From Lactifluus volemus (Eukaryota > Basidiomycota > Agaricomycetes > Russulales > Russulaceae): 64,000 bases of DNA. A program made the position numbers and the translations under genes. The notes beneath the pieces were generated by a model, which was given only the letters and a program-made list of their open reading frames with translations, searched no databases and had not been told where the DNA came from. This document shows, in pieces, positions 11,501-22,551 of the stretch; the first letter of the stretch is position 1; the number at the start of each line of letters is the position of its first letter. The stretch covers positions 583,340-647,339 of the forward strand of contig WTXI01000016.1 of the NCBI GenBank assembly GCA_022376515.1. The letters are read 5' to 3'.

Positions 11501-12825
11501 CAATAGGCGGCCCAGATATCTTATCACTGGCCCGGTGACTGTCACTCCGACTCGTCTCGGAATGGTTGACGTGAATACCGCTGTGATGTCCTCAATTTTC
11601 CATTTTCCGATCCAAGGTGTTGGGAATGTGCACGTAAAAGTCGACACTGCGCAGCAGGGAAGTGACAAGGTATTTGGCCCAGGGGAGGGCGAGGAACGCG
11701 CCATGCCCCACACCTACCAAAGAACTTGATGGATTACCATCGGAAGTGACGCACGGAGGGCTCAAGTATATTTGTCACTCGCGAGCGAGTACGACGCTTT
11801 CACCAATTACCCTGGATTATTAACATCATCAATCGGTGAGCGCCATCGTGGACTCGATGTAAGTCTTTTGTCGTCTAAATCAATCAGTGCTGCGGGTAAA
11901 TCCTTCTGATACGATCTTTTTCGAGAGGACTGTCAATAGGGCGTCTTGTGCCCCTTTCGCCAAATTATAGGGTCTCAAGTGCTACCTCCTTGTTAGAATG
12001 TCACTTTTCCATCTCAGTCCAGATATGGGCTCACTCTCTATATCCGCCATGCTTTGCATCACGTACTGTATGTTCTCCCTGGCATTGATGATTCCCATCA
12101 GTGCCTTGATCATCAGCCTGGGTTATGTTCTGGTACGGAACCCGCGATTCCTTGTTTGGGGTGTTGATGGACCTGTGTTCCTAATTCTTGTTACTATAAT
12201 GGCATTATGCCATAATTGTTCTTTCGAACTGTTGTTTTTTTGGTGCGGTTGCAGCCATCGGCCAAGCAATATCTGTTATTCTGCATTTTTGACCGGTATT
12301 CTGGTTTTATTTAGAATTTGGGGGTGACTTGCTGGTTACCTCATCGGCAACCATAGAATGATGAGGAGTATGCCATGTGGTAATTTGTGTAGTTGTGCAT
12401 ACTGGTAGGGCCTGCTGCACACGATTCGATTGAATTACTGCTCCAACGACTTTTGAAATACAGTATATGTGTTTCTATGGTTTCTATTGAAAAACAATAC
12501 GATCGACCCACGGTCGTAATGATCCACGGGATCTGCTCCGCGAACGGGTGGACTTAACACCGTGGACTTAACAGGCCGACTCCAACTGCGGCAATTTTCC
12601 AGAGTGCGCGAGTGATTTTAAACGAGAGGAGGGGTGTAGTAGGAGATGAGATTTTATAGGACATGCCAAGTGATTATGGATCATTGATTTTAGCCGGCTA
12701 TTTTCCGACCGCCGGGTGTACCGATCGAGCACGACTTGAAATTGCAAACTGGCAGGTCTGCGGGTCCAGTTGGCCTTTCGTCCTGCCTTTTTGTCTTTTC
12801 CTTACATCTCTTTTTTGCTATACCT
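8547..12825. other. Gene-poor stretch with possible coding relics
   Basis: Over 4 kb without a recognisable gene. Frames are short and change often, with scattered protein-like fragments. Examples are a hydrophobic 109-codon frame at 11998-12327 and an acidic Ser/Asp-rich frame ending at 10072. None carries a domain I know. The stretch may hold decayed gene or transposon sequence. The last 150 bases before 12826 are T-rich and look like the leader of the bHLH gene. Confidence 0.35.
9005..9178 (+). other. Coding-like fragment, possibly a gene relic
   Basis: An uninterrupted 57-codon frame with protein-like composition (AQPEYFLHLTEGIFREFL), preceded and followed by stops in the same frame. Similar coding texture continues in shifted frames to about 9470. 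It could be an exon of a gene I cannot assemble or a decayed one. I do not recognise the family. Confidence 0.25.
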
Positions 12826-14806
12826 ATGGACCATCAAAATGTGCAGCAGCAACAGAAGGACTTTTTCAATACCCTCTTCAATTCCGGCGTTGGGGCCGAG
12901 ACCGCCGTCCAGCCTGAGCGCGGGAATGAATTAAACCATCATCCATCTCTGTATGGTGGCGCCCTCCCTTCACCCACAGAGGCAATCATGCCCTCCACCA
13001 ACCCAGTCATCCCCAACTTCCCTCTCAACTTTGACCTCATCACACAAATAATCGCCTCACAGGGTCAGCAACCCGCCTCAGTAGGCCAGGGCCAGTTTAG
13101 CTCTCAGCTTGTAATCGAACAACGTCTCAAGCTTAATCAATTGCACCAACTCCAGTTACAAAATCAGATCCTTCAGCAACAAGTACGTCGTCTTCACCAT
13201 TTCCCCCCATCGCGCATATTTCCTAAGCTCCATTTTTTGTCAGCTGGAACTCCTCAATGGCCAGGGTAACGCATCTTCAATTGATGGCACTCCAGACTGC
13301 CAGAAATCCCAAAATCCCAATCCCTTCCTTGGTCTTCCCACACCTGGTGAGTTTACTCTTTCAATCTCGCCAGAAAACTCGGCTGATCGTCTCTTCAGTC
13401 AACTCCGCTGAGCTGCACGCTCAATCAAGCCCCAATGCCGACTATATCTCCCCCATTACCCTCGGCTATGTAGACGCCTCACAGTTTAGATCCAACCAGT
13501 CACAGATCCCTCCCGATATGCATCTCCCTCCACAACATATGTCTCCTGAGCACAATACTCGTTCTGCGCCGGCTAACCTCGTCTTCAATACGACCCCACC
13601 TATGCCCCTTCCCTCTCCTGGTGACATGGACTTTGATCTTTCGCCTTTAAGTCCCTGGATGGATGCATATAAACCAGATTCTTCACAACACCATCGACGC
13701 AGTAAGCGTACTGCATCACCACAGGAAGACGAGCAGGCTAGGGTCACGCGACAACGCCCAACCGCCTCCCAACGAGTTCCCCTCACCCCGAACTCCACGA
13801 AGCGTACACGTAGCACAAAATCTGCATCCTCGACGCCTCTTCTGCGCTCTACACGCACCGGGGGTCGCAGGGGAAGTGGAGAAATTCCCGGTGACACACC
13901 TTCACCAGTGGACTTGTCAATGCCCCCACCAGGGCTGCCAGCATCCCAACCCGAGCTCAATGCATCACCTCCGACCGCCAATATGCACGTCCCGAGTTCA
14001 TTGCCCCCCAGTTCTACTGAGCCTGCTCCGAGCATAACGCCTGTTACGCCTTCCAGCCTAATGAATCTCGGGGGACTTGGTATGAACAGCGGACTTGCTC
14101 CTCCCACTCACGCTGTAAAAAATGATAGCAAGGGTAAATCCGGAGGGCGTGGGAAAGAAACGTCAGCATCGGCGTCTACGTCCAAGAAAGGCAATGGCGT
14201 AAGCCCAAGCCTCAAACCTATTCTTCCTGGTAAACAGAGCCCGCGCACTTTAACTATGAAACACAACACTAATTTTACCACATATCAGCCGGAAACGTGT
14301 ATTCTTCTACCTCCATCGCTTCGTCGTCCTTGCCGTCACCCGTTCTTCGTAAAACATCACACAAGGCCGCTGAGCAGAAGCGCCGAGATTCACTCAAGAC
14401 AACGTTCGACGACCTACGCATGCTACTTCCTCCGATACCACTACCGACGGAAGAAGGCTATCCAGATGAGCCAATCTTACCTGGTGCCATGCCTCCTCGT
14501 GGCCCCCCTAGAGGCAACGCAGACGGCCCAAATCGTGGTATCAGCAAGTTACAGCTCCTGCGTTGTGGAAACGATTACATCCGCTTGCTCCAAGAGAGTA
14601 TTTCAAGGCGTGATAACGAGATATCGTTGCTCCGTTCCGAGGTGCGACGTTTGCGTGGGTTTATAAGTGAGGACGTTTGGCGAGAGGGTGCAAATGCAAA
14701 CGAAATCGATCTCGAGCGAGACGTCGACCTCGGCGAGCTTGGCCCGTGGCGTCGGAGTACAGCTTCATATGATGCTGACGATATGGACGAGGACGCAGCA
14801 GAGTAG
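12826..14806 (+). CDS. bHLH transcription factor
   Basis: A nuclear DNA-binding protein of 602 residues. Exons 12826-13182, 13244-13346, 13399-14229 and 14289-14806 join in phase. The N-terminus is Gln-rich (HQLQLQNQILQQQ) and the long middle is Pro/Ser-rich and disordered with basic patches. The bHLH domain is near the C-terminus. Its basic region SHKAAEQKRRDSLK keeps the His-Glu-Arg spacing that contacts E-box DNA. Helix 1 is TTFDDLRMLLPPI. An unusually long Pro/Gly-rich loop of about 40 residues follows, then helix 2 SKLQLLRCGNDYIRLLQESI. A short coiled extension (DNEISLLRSEVRRLRGF) and an acidic tail come last. The start was chosen at 12826 because upstream in-frame codons are T-rich leader-like sequence. 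The target genes cannot be named. Confidence 0.88.
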
Positions 14807-17168
14807 TTGTCGTTACTGATTTTACAGAGCCACTTTTAGACGCGAGTTTTCCGGTTAGTGTGGGTAGGGGAGCGTGATGATGCAGTATATTCGCAGTGTG
14901 CCTCTCGAGGGTGGAAAAAAAGACATTGATTGTATCGTCTTGATGACGTATTATGCAACCTTGTACGGTCCCCTGACAAACCTCTATGTGGAAACCGGAC
15001 TGACCAACCGACCGACTAATTTTATCGTTTCCCCCATCTTTTGAGCAGCGCCATTCATTCGTGTTCCCTTTCACCGTCTTATGTACCTCCAAGGCTCCGT
15101 GCTTATAGGATCTTTCCTGGTCATTATGCAAGCTATCTACTCCCCCAGTCCATCCCCTCAACGATTGGCATCGGAAGTCCAAGCATTGTTCTTTTCTGGG
15201 CTTTTGGGTTGGCTCAATGACACGTTACTGTTGTCCTCAGACAAGGCCGGTTAATCGTCGCGATAGAGCTCGTGCCATCTGGATACCGATGATCCTTGTG
15301 CCTCGTGGCTAAACCAGGCTCTCAGAGGATATATCACCATTAAACCGTGTCCGAGGGAATCATGGTGATCACCGTGCTTGTTCGGGTTTTGAAAAACACA
15401 AAACAAGGTTTCTTTTTTTTTTTCTTGGGTCCCTGCTATGTCAATTTATCCTGTGCGTTCTTCTGCCAGTCAACGCACGCACTGAACACACCTCGGCGGG
15501 CTAACTCCCTCGACTATATTTCCCGGTCGCTGATATAATGTGCGCATTGTTTGATAAATCCACCCATTGCGGACTATTAGTATTTGGCCGGTTGTGCCGT
15601 TCACGGAGCCTATTGTGCCAACATACTCTTTTATTAATTATTCTTTTGCATGTCACAAGGCCAAATCTAGTCAGTACACACCTTTTTTCAGCGCCTTATC
15701 CTCCCCACTTTTGCTGATACACGTTCTGGGGTAGAGATAAGGTGGGCACGGCGGCTCTGTACGCTGTGACCTTGTACGAACACATGAGGGGGTGGGGGAA
15801 GCAACTGGGACTGAATGCCTCTGTTTTCGAGTCTCTGCTTAGCGGTGGCGACGAAAGCTCACCCAGATCTGTCAACACGCCTGTCACGATCGGCGACAAA
15901 CGGCGACCAGTAGTAAGGCTGGGCGGCGTGGCGCCGGCTCGGGGCCACCAAGTTCCCCTTCCCCTCTCGACTTTCTCGCCGCTTGGCAACACCACGTGGT
16001 TCTCTGACTGGAAGCACCAACAAGTCGGTCGTTAAGGCGAGGGGGGATGAGCAAGTGACGGCATCGTGTAACGCCGCACTCCGTGGTATTATATTTGCTT
16101 GTTCCACGGTGTTTCCAGCACTCGAAACATGACACTCGAAACACGCAGAGAAGAAGGTGATAAAGGACTTCTTTAATTAGCCCGTCGGGCTATGGAGTCT
16201 CGTTCACGTCAGGTAAGCTATCATGAGGGCGTCAAGCGAGATCCTGAGAGGTAGTCGCACTAGTGACCTGGCTGACGCGATGATACATTTTCCTACTCTG
16301 ACGAAAATATTTTGAACCAAAGCTAAGCTGCGTGAGGAGACATGTCGTGGTATTTGTAGATGATGCTGGAGTGCCTACAAAATTTACCGCGAAATGGCGT
16401 GCTTCGTTAGTAATCTCGAGGTCAAGAAAGCAATACGGATCCCGCTCTCGACCAAGGTGTGAGGATCGGTACAAGAAGTGAACACATTTAGATAATGCGG
16501 CCTTTAGAAATTGTCGATCAAGACGTCCAGTGTTTGTTCAAAAATTCCTTTCAGTGAAGGCACATATTGCCGCGGAAAATGATGTACTATAGGGTACTAG
16601 TTGTACACCCTGGATTGGATTGGAATGGAATTCAACCAGACAGACGATAAGATCTCAAGATAACGATCGGATCTGGCACCAGTACCCCAAGAGGATAGAT
16701 CTCAGATCTAGATTCCTCCTTGGGGTGGTTCCTGGTCCCGTGGCCTGATATGCAAATAATTTTTTTTTCCCGCGATGCCCTGGGACCTCAAAACAACAAT
16801 CATCATGTCCTCTCCTGGGCGCAGTCCTCTGTGCGTTGATCTCTACTCGTCAGTAACACGAGCTAATTCTATTTCTATAACATGTCAGTTCTGCCGTGTT
16901 CTTGCTCCATCTCGCCTTGGAGGCCCCCTTGGCTTTCCAAGGCCTCTGGGCGCCTGGCAGCCTGCCTTTTCTCCAGCTAAACAACACGACGCTTGTGATA
17001 TTGAAGGTATGGCACGCCATTCAGATATAAGATACGGCTACTTAAACCATGTCATTTGCAAGATGTATGCGACGTTGGTGCTGGGTATATGTATCGTGGC
17101 GTTGCTCTGTTTTCCCCTTCCAGGTGAATCAATAAATTACGCATCTGTGTCCGCTGGCAAACTCAAAA
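14807..17168. other. Intergenic stretch, no supported gene
   Basis: Between the bHLH gene and the small membrane-protein gene. Open frames at 15.7-16.1 kb overlap on both strands and show no domain. The stretch contains a T run near 15410 and an imperfect inverted repeat at 16675-16735. Leader sequence of the 17169 gene probably occupies its end. Confidence 0.35.
16675..16735. repeat. Imperfect inverted repeat, predicted hairpin
   Basis: Left arm 16675-16702 and right arm 16704-16735 are near reverse complements, centred on CTCAGATC. Shared arm blocks are ACCCCAAG and TAGATCT, with small gaps between them. It could fold as a hairpin or be the remains of a small inverted-repeat element. Confidence 0.5.
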
Positions 17169-17490
17169 ATGGCATCAGAGTTTCTTCCTTGCAAGCGCGC
17201 CCTTGCGATCGGCCTCTGTGTATATCATACCATGATATCGACCGTGCTCTTCCAAGCCCCCCGCTTCATCCCGTTCAGCTTCGGTGCCTTCTTTGAAAGG
17301 TTAGTACCCTATTTTGTGCCGCACATCACCGCACTGACTTGACTCGAATAACCTTGCTTCGACGATGCATAGTTATAAGTTTACCCCGGAGATCTTTTGG
17401 GGATGTTTGCATGGGTTCTTGGGTCTCGGTTTCGTCGCTTGGTGGCAGGGAACAGTGGGGTACATGCAGATGGTAAAAAGGACCGAGTAG
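17169..17490 (+). CDS. Small two-helix membrane protein, unknown function
   Basis: Two exons, 17169-17299 and 17373-17490, join in phase across a GTTAGT donor and an ATGCATAG acceptor to give 82 residues. Two hydrophobic helices are visible: KRALAIGLCVYHTMISTVLF, and WGCLHGFLGLGFVAWWQGTV near the C-terminus. Between them lies FIPFSFGAFFESYKFTPEIF, and the protein ends with a short basic tail. The composition of both exons and the in-phase splice argue for a real gene although no public family comes to mind. A longer N-terminus using the open frame from 16775 is possible but reads in a different frame. Likely an organelle or endomembrane protein, by inference from the two helices. Confidence 0.6.
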
Positions 17491-17874
17491 GCCTGTTTCC
17501 GGCTTCAAGGCGCCGCGCCAGTACAGTACTATCCTGGCTGAATCCAAGTGATGACACCAATTAATGTTTTGGGGGGATTGGATGACCAGTTGACTGATAC
17601 GGTTTCGAGAATAATACGGAAATCCATTCCTGTTAGGCGCTGACACGGTGAGGCAAAGAAAGGGTTGGCGCGTGCCAAATTACCAAGGACCTGGAAATTT
17701 ACCATCCCATCAATACTTTGCGCCCAATACGCCACGTATTGAACGCATCGATGGCGGAATGTAAATTAACAAAGAATGAGACAATTTATTAGCAAGTGAG
17801 ATCCCAAACAAGGCGGTAGTCGTAAGTTGCTGATCGTCGATAACTTAAAGACGACGGAGGTTATATGGACCAAT

Positions 17875-17974
17875 TCCCGTTTAGCTCAGCTGGTAGAGCG
17901 CGTCACTAGTAAGTCACGTGGGCTTTAGCCCCTTACTCATGACGAGGTCAGTCGTTCAAGTCGGCTAATGGGAA
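17875..17974 (+). tRNA. tRNA-Thr (anticodon AGT) with intron
   Basis: A full cloverleaf can be drawn. The acceptor strand TCCCGTT pairs with AATGGGA (17967-17973, one G-U) and the discriminator is A17974. The D arm is GCTCAGCTGGTAGAGC. The anticodon stem CGTCA/TGACG encloses loop CTAGTAA with anticodon AGT. The T arm is AGTCG-TTCAAGT-CGGCT. An intron of about 27 bases follows position 37, the canonical eukaryotic site. A T-rich run after 17975 is a plausible RNA polymerase III terminator. Confidence 0.92.
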
Positions 17975-20831
17975 TCCTTTTTCTGATCTTTGGTTGTGCT
18001 CGCCGCACAACGGAGCGCTTTGATAATAGTTGACGCTTCCGGAAGAGGACTAATTGACTCTTGATCAGATCTCCGACGACGACCAATACACCGTTGCAAG
18101 GATTGCGTTCATCTTCTTCTCAAGTGTCAGAAAACATTACTGTAGTACGGGATGAAGGCGACAGCGACAAGTATTGCCGGATGCCCTGGAATCAAAGTAC
18201 CCGAGACCGAAAGGCGGCCGCGCCCGCGTGATAACGCACATGCTCATAATGGAGACGGCATGACGTTAATCAAACCTGTCATGTGCGTTTTACATTTCAG
18301 AGTTTATTTGGCCGTCCATGGCCACATGGTCCATGGGTCTCCCATGAGCTGGCTCAGACCAAGCGTTGGTGCTTCACTCTTCCGAGTCAGCCCCTCCGAG
18401 TCAGGCTCTCCGCGGAGCTGTGGATACACAACGCTTTACGAGAAAGAACCCCACATCTATTTGATGTGCGCCACATCGGTGATGTAAAGATTGAACGCGA
18501 TGACCAAGTAGCTGAGATATCGACGAGAGTTAGCGGTCGCATAATGCCGACGTGGCGGAGTGCAGCTGGTGCTCTACAAGCGACAAACAACAAAAAAAAA
18601 GAAAGTTCTCTGTTATTGGCACAATAAAACCTCCAAGCCTTTCACGCTTGCCCTTTTTCATGTCCCAGCTTTTTGTGAGAGAGAGTCAGGATTATAATTG
18701 TCGTTCTATCAGTATCATTGCCCGTTGTCACGTCATTAAAATAAAATAAAAAATTATTGCTGCCTCTAACTTACTTTTGGAACCGCTTGTATTGGGTGGT
18801 GTGGTGCTTGGCATCATGATGGGAGCATGGTCTCCACAATAAAAAAGTAAAGTTTGTTATACGGTCCCGATGGTTATTCTAGGAGCTCAAGACCCGGCCG
18901 TCCATAGGCGCTGACCCAACTCGCGTCGCGTCGTAGGCGACTAAAGGGTTGTACATCGCCCCGCGATGCTACAGCACATCCCTCGTATATATATACAGGA
19001 ACCGGGCAGCGCGTGATCGAGGACGCTAACACAGCAAAAAGCGTTGAGCCAAACACGGATCAAAAAAAAAATAATTTGCCGCCGAGGCATTTTCCCCCAC
19101 TCACACAAAGTTGCAACGGCCTAGATCTTTGGCTTTCTGGATCGGCCCCGCCCGAGCTGGAGGCCTGTCTCCGCATAGCACTCGAGGGCAGATGCGCGGC
19201 TATATAACTGATGAGATTGTAGCAACGGTCCAGCACAGCCTGTGAGTGAAGTCCGAGTAACTCCTGAACCTGAAAACACAGCATCTTGCACAGCATTCAA
19301 CCAAGACAAAAGCTTTACGAGTCCGAGCTGGAGCTGAAGACCAAAAGCCCGAGATTTTTTTTTATTATTTATTATTTTCCCAAGCTAGCACTCAAAAAAT
19401 TTAGCAGACGCTGTTGTATTGCCAAAGATGGTGTCCAGGGCTGGTTTCGCAGACCTAGGTCACGGGAGCACGGATCAATTGTGGGGTACGTGCCGAAAAG
19501 GTAAGGGGGTACTGTGGCGGGAAGTTCACGCGTTCACGGGTTAATAACCAACACGCTTTTTGTGAGGAAGCTTAAGAACTGGGGACGGGGGAAAGGGGGG
19601 CGTTAAGAAGCTCCACATTTGCCCAGAACGTACGAACGATCGGCCAAGGACGAATAGAAGCTCGAGCTGAATGGAGTTGTGTGGCGAGGTGATACCGTCA
19701 ATTGACCGTTTAGGAAAGGGCTAAGAGCGTGAGTAGGGAAAACAGGGGTTGTCTGTTCCGTAGAGAAAGTTCCCACCTGAGGAGGGGACTCACTAATTTG
19801 ACGGATCCGTGAGAACCTGATGGATAGAGTGATGATGCTGATGAGCTAAAATTGTTCTGTTGGGCTGGGCACAGAACGGTATCGCCCGCCACAGTCAGAA
19901 CTACGGTCATTGATTGCAGATGTGGTCACGGAGAACATTAGAGGTGTGAAAAGCGCAGGCTAGGAATAGTAGTTTTTACCAGCGATCAAAAAAAAAAAAA
20001 AACGATTGTGCGCCTAGTACGGACCCTCTTCGGGTCACGCCGCGGAGGTGCTCTGGGCGTTTTCCGTTTCCGGTGACAAAAAGTGCCAGGAATCATTGTC
20101 TCTGTTTAGAGTCATCTTGCTACCAGATCGAGACATTCGAAAGGGCTTTTTGGTGCCGAGATCGATGCCAGCAGGGATGACCCAGAAATATGATTGTGGA
20201 AGAAACCGAGGCTTTTCTAGGCCCCCGCTCATTGCGTCTTTGGAAGGCAAGAGCGCTCACGAGAGCCAAAGACGGTTAGCCGCGCTGTCAGTAAGGGGAT
20301 GTCCCATTGTCCAAGTTGTCGGCCATGTGCAAAATTGAGAGCGCTGAAGGATTTATAATTGTGTCTCCACAGCAACGGGACGTGAGACGGAAAGAAACGA
20401 ATAGACGAGGGGAGCTGTGGAGGGGGGGAAAGGACAGGTACAGTACTAGTAGAGGTGTCGTGTATAAGCTAAAGTGAAAATATATTATATATGATAAGAA
20501 TAAAATATAATAAATTAAAATTGAGTTCACGGAGTAGAGAGGAAGTGTTTACTCTGATGGTGTAGAATGGAGCGTTTTGGAACTTCTCTTGTCTGACAAA
20601 TAAATAGGGACGAGAAGTAGGGACCTGACCATACATGTACAATCTTTGTGGGAAAAAAGTAAACAAAACCACGTGTCTGTTTGTCTATTTGTGAGTTATT
20701 ATTTACGTTTCCCAAACTGCCGTTTGAGTATAACAGCCGGCGTTCGCCTGTGTTTATTAGGCCACCACGCTCACCGCTCCACCCAACACCTGGGATTTAT
20801 TCTCTCCCCTCCCCATTCTTACCTCGATAAC
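17975..20831. other. Gene-poor stretch, no supported gene
   Basis: Nearly 3 kb of low-information sequence. Frames such as 18283-18627 and 20048-20338 are uninterrupted but show no domain and no plausible splice partners. The region includes an A15 run near 19988, AT-rich DNA at 20460-20530 and a TATATATATA stretch near 18989. The last 100 bases are probably the promoter of the 20832 gene. Confidence 0.35.
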
Positions 20832-21568
20832 ATGGCCGTTACACTCCCTCCACATCCCCCCACTATCCCATCCCACAAACGTCGCCGTCGTACCGCTACT
20901 TCCGTCCTTGCCGGCGATTTTGACCCACGACCACCTAGGGACGTACTCACAAGCCTTCTGAATGGCGTCCCTCGCTATCTCGTTGTAGAGTCACCAGTCG
21001 ACATGAAGCGAGAAAAGCGGAGGGACAGGAAGGCACGAGAGAGGGTCAAAAAAAGGGCCAAATCGGCCCAGCATGAGCCCGTAAATGGTGAATCGGGCGC
21101 CCACGACGATACTGTTCCCCCCATCGCCGATTCTCTCTTACATCCCAAAGATTTCCTTTTTGATCCCTCGTCTTCCTCAGCCTGGGGCTCCCGGCCGGTA
21201 TTACACCTCGCCACCACCCAGCGTTCAGTCTCAATCACACCGCCACCAATGCCCTCTCTCCCCCTACCACACCTGGCCCTTCCATTTCATCCAGCACGTC
21301 CCGAACATCATCCAAGAGACCGCACACTCCTGGTGATGACTCTGACTTGGATGAGTCACAAGGAGACGCCTCTGAAACGCCACGGCAGTCCCGGCCCCGA
21401 AAGAAGCGGCCCGCAGCACGCAAGGGATGGAAGGGTTGGGTGGAGGGGTCGCCACCGCCATCGGAAAAGTTGATAAATTTAGATGCTGTACAGGTCTTGG
21501 AGGAGCGGCGGACTCGGAGTGGGAAGAGCTTTGATGCGATCGGGCTTGGAAAGGACTCATGGGTTTAA
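20832..21568 (+). CDS. Basic, probably nuclear hypothetical protein with broken frame
   Basis: The N-terminal part from ATG 20832 has basic nuclear-type motifs (SHKRRRRTATSVLAGDFD, MKREKRRDRKARERVKKRAK) and continues to LLHPKDFLFDPSSSS near 21180. The C-terminal part reads in another frame (RPRKKRPAARKGWKGWVEG, then VLEERRTRSGKSFDAIGLGK) and ends at 21568. Between about 21180 and 21260 the coding texture moves through all three frames with no intron that restores phase. I interpret this as one gene with one or two small indels, either real lesions or assembly errors. I have no function to assign. The ARKGWKGWVEG block looks conserved in basidiomycete hypothetical proteins, from memory and not checked. 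Confidence 0.55.
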
Positions 21569-22551
21569 GATGGTGCGCTGCGCTACGTGTTATTACCCCA
21601 GATTTCGGCCCTGACGTACCCCATTTCCTATTCCTAGCATACAAAACGGCGAATGATGCTGCGGCGTTGGACTGCGTATTATCGTCCGTGCGTATTTGTT
21701 TGCCGTATCCTTATTTATACTTTCACTGCATTCTCTTTCCTTGTTTTCCTACCCGTTCTTGCTTTAGCTCTGGATCCCATTCCTCTCGGTTGCTATGGTT
21801 TGTTCTCATGTATATCCCGACATTTTCATCCTGTTATGCTTGTTTTGCGCGATCTTTGACACATCGGTACCATCATGTATTTCTTAAACCCCACCCTCCT
21901 CCCTTACAACTGCAGCCAATATCTTCTTCCAACCGTTGCGAAGACCTAACATCTTAATTGTTTCTTTGTATTTCTCGTTGAAGTAGATTATCAAAACGAA
22001 AACACCCTCACCTGTGATTCCCACAAATAGATAGACATCTTTGAGATGCAAAGGCCAGATCAGGTTAGAGCAGACAATAGCAACGAAACGGTCATCTGTT
22101 TAAAGAATGCCGTCAGAAGAGGAAACGGGTCGGGACAAGCCCCGCCAAACTGTCGTTAGCGCTTGACCTGACAGGTTGTCACTCTTCCCACGATCGGACG
22201 TCTCAGGCCGTTCCAAATTTGGAATTACCACCAGCCCGGCGCGGCCTGCGTGTGAGACCAGCACTTGTTTCGACGAGTGCCAGTGAGCAACGTGGCCCAG
22301 GGCAGCTTTCCCCTGTACGTCAATTGATTACACGACTCTTTTCCTCGATTTTCCTCTTGGCACTTCCCTCGCTTTTTGCAGTGATCAGGCGCTTTCCAAC
22401 CCCCCTTCCCGTGGTCGGCTGCCCGGCACCGGCGTGCACGATCACACCCACAAAAAAACGCCAAAGTGACACTAGAGCTGACGTTTTGATATTTTTTTGC
22501 TTTTTCCAAAGTTCTAGACCCGCCGCCTTTGCCCTCATCGGCGTTGCCACG
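21569..22551. other. Intergenic region upstream of MTG1
   Basis: T-rich sequence follows the 20832 gene, consistent with a 3' UTR. The 300 bases before 22552 form the MTG1 leader and promoter. No independent gene is supported. Confidence 0.4.

Noticed and set aside
11998..12327. Hydrophobic 109-codon frame
   Set aside because: Could be a membrane protein by composition but no family or conserved motif; T-rich DNA gives such frames by chance.
13466..14107. 213-codon minus-strand frame
   Set aside because: Shadow of the Pro/Ser-rich exon of the bHLH gene on the other strand.
15696..16144. Overlapping frames on both strands
   Set aside because: All GC-rich shadows of each other; no motif on either strand.
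18283..18627. 114-codon plus-strand frame
   Set aside because: No recognisable domain and no neighbouring exons.
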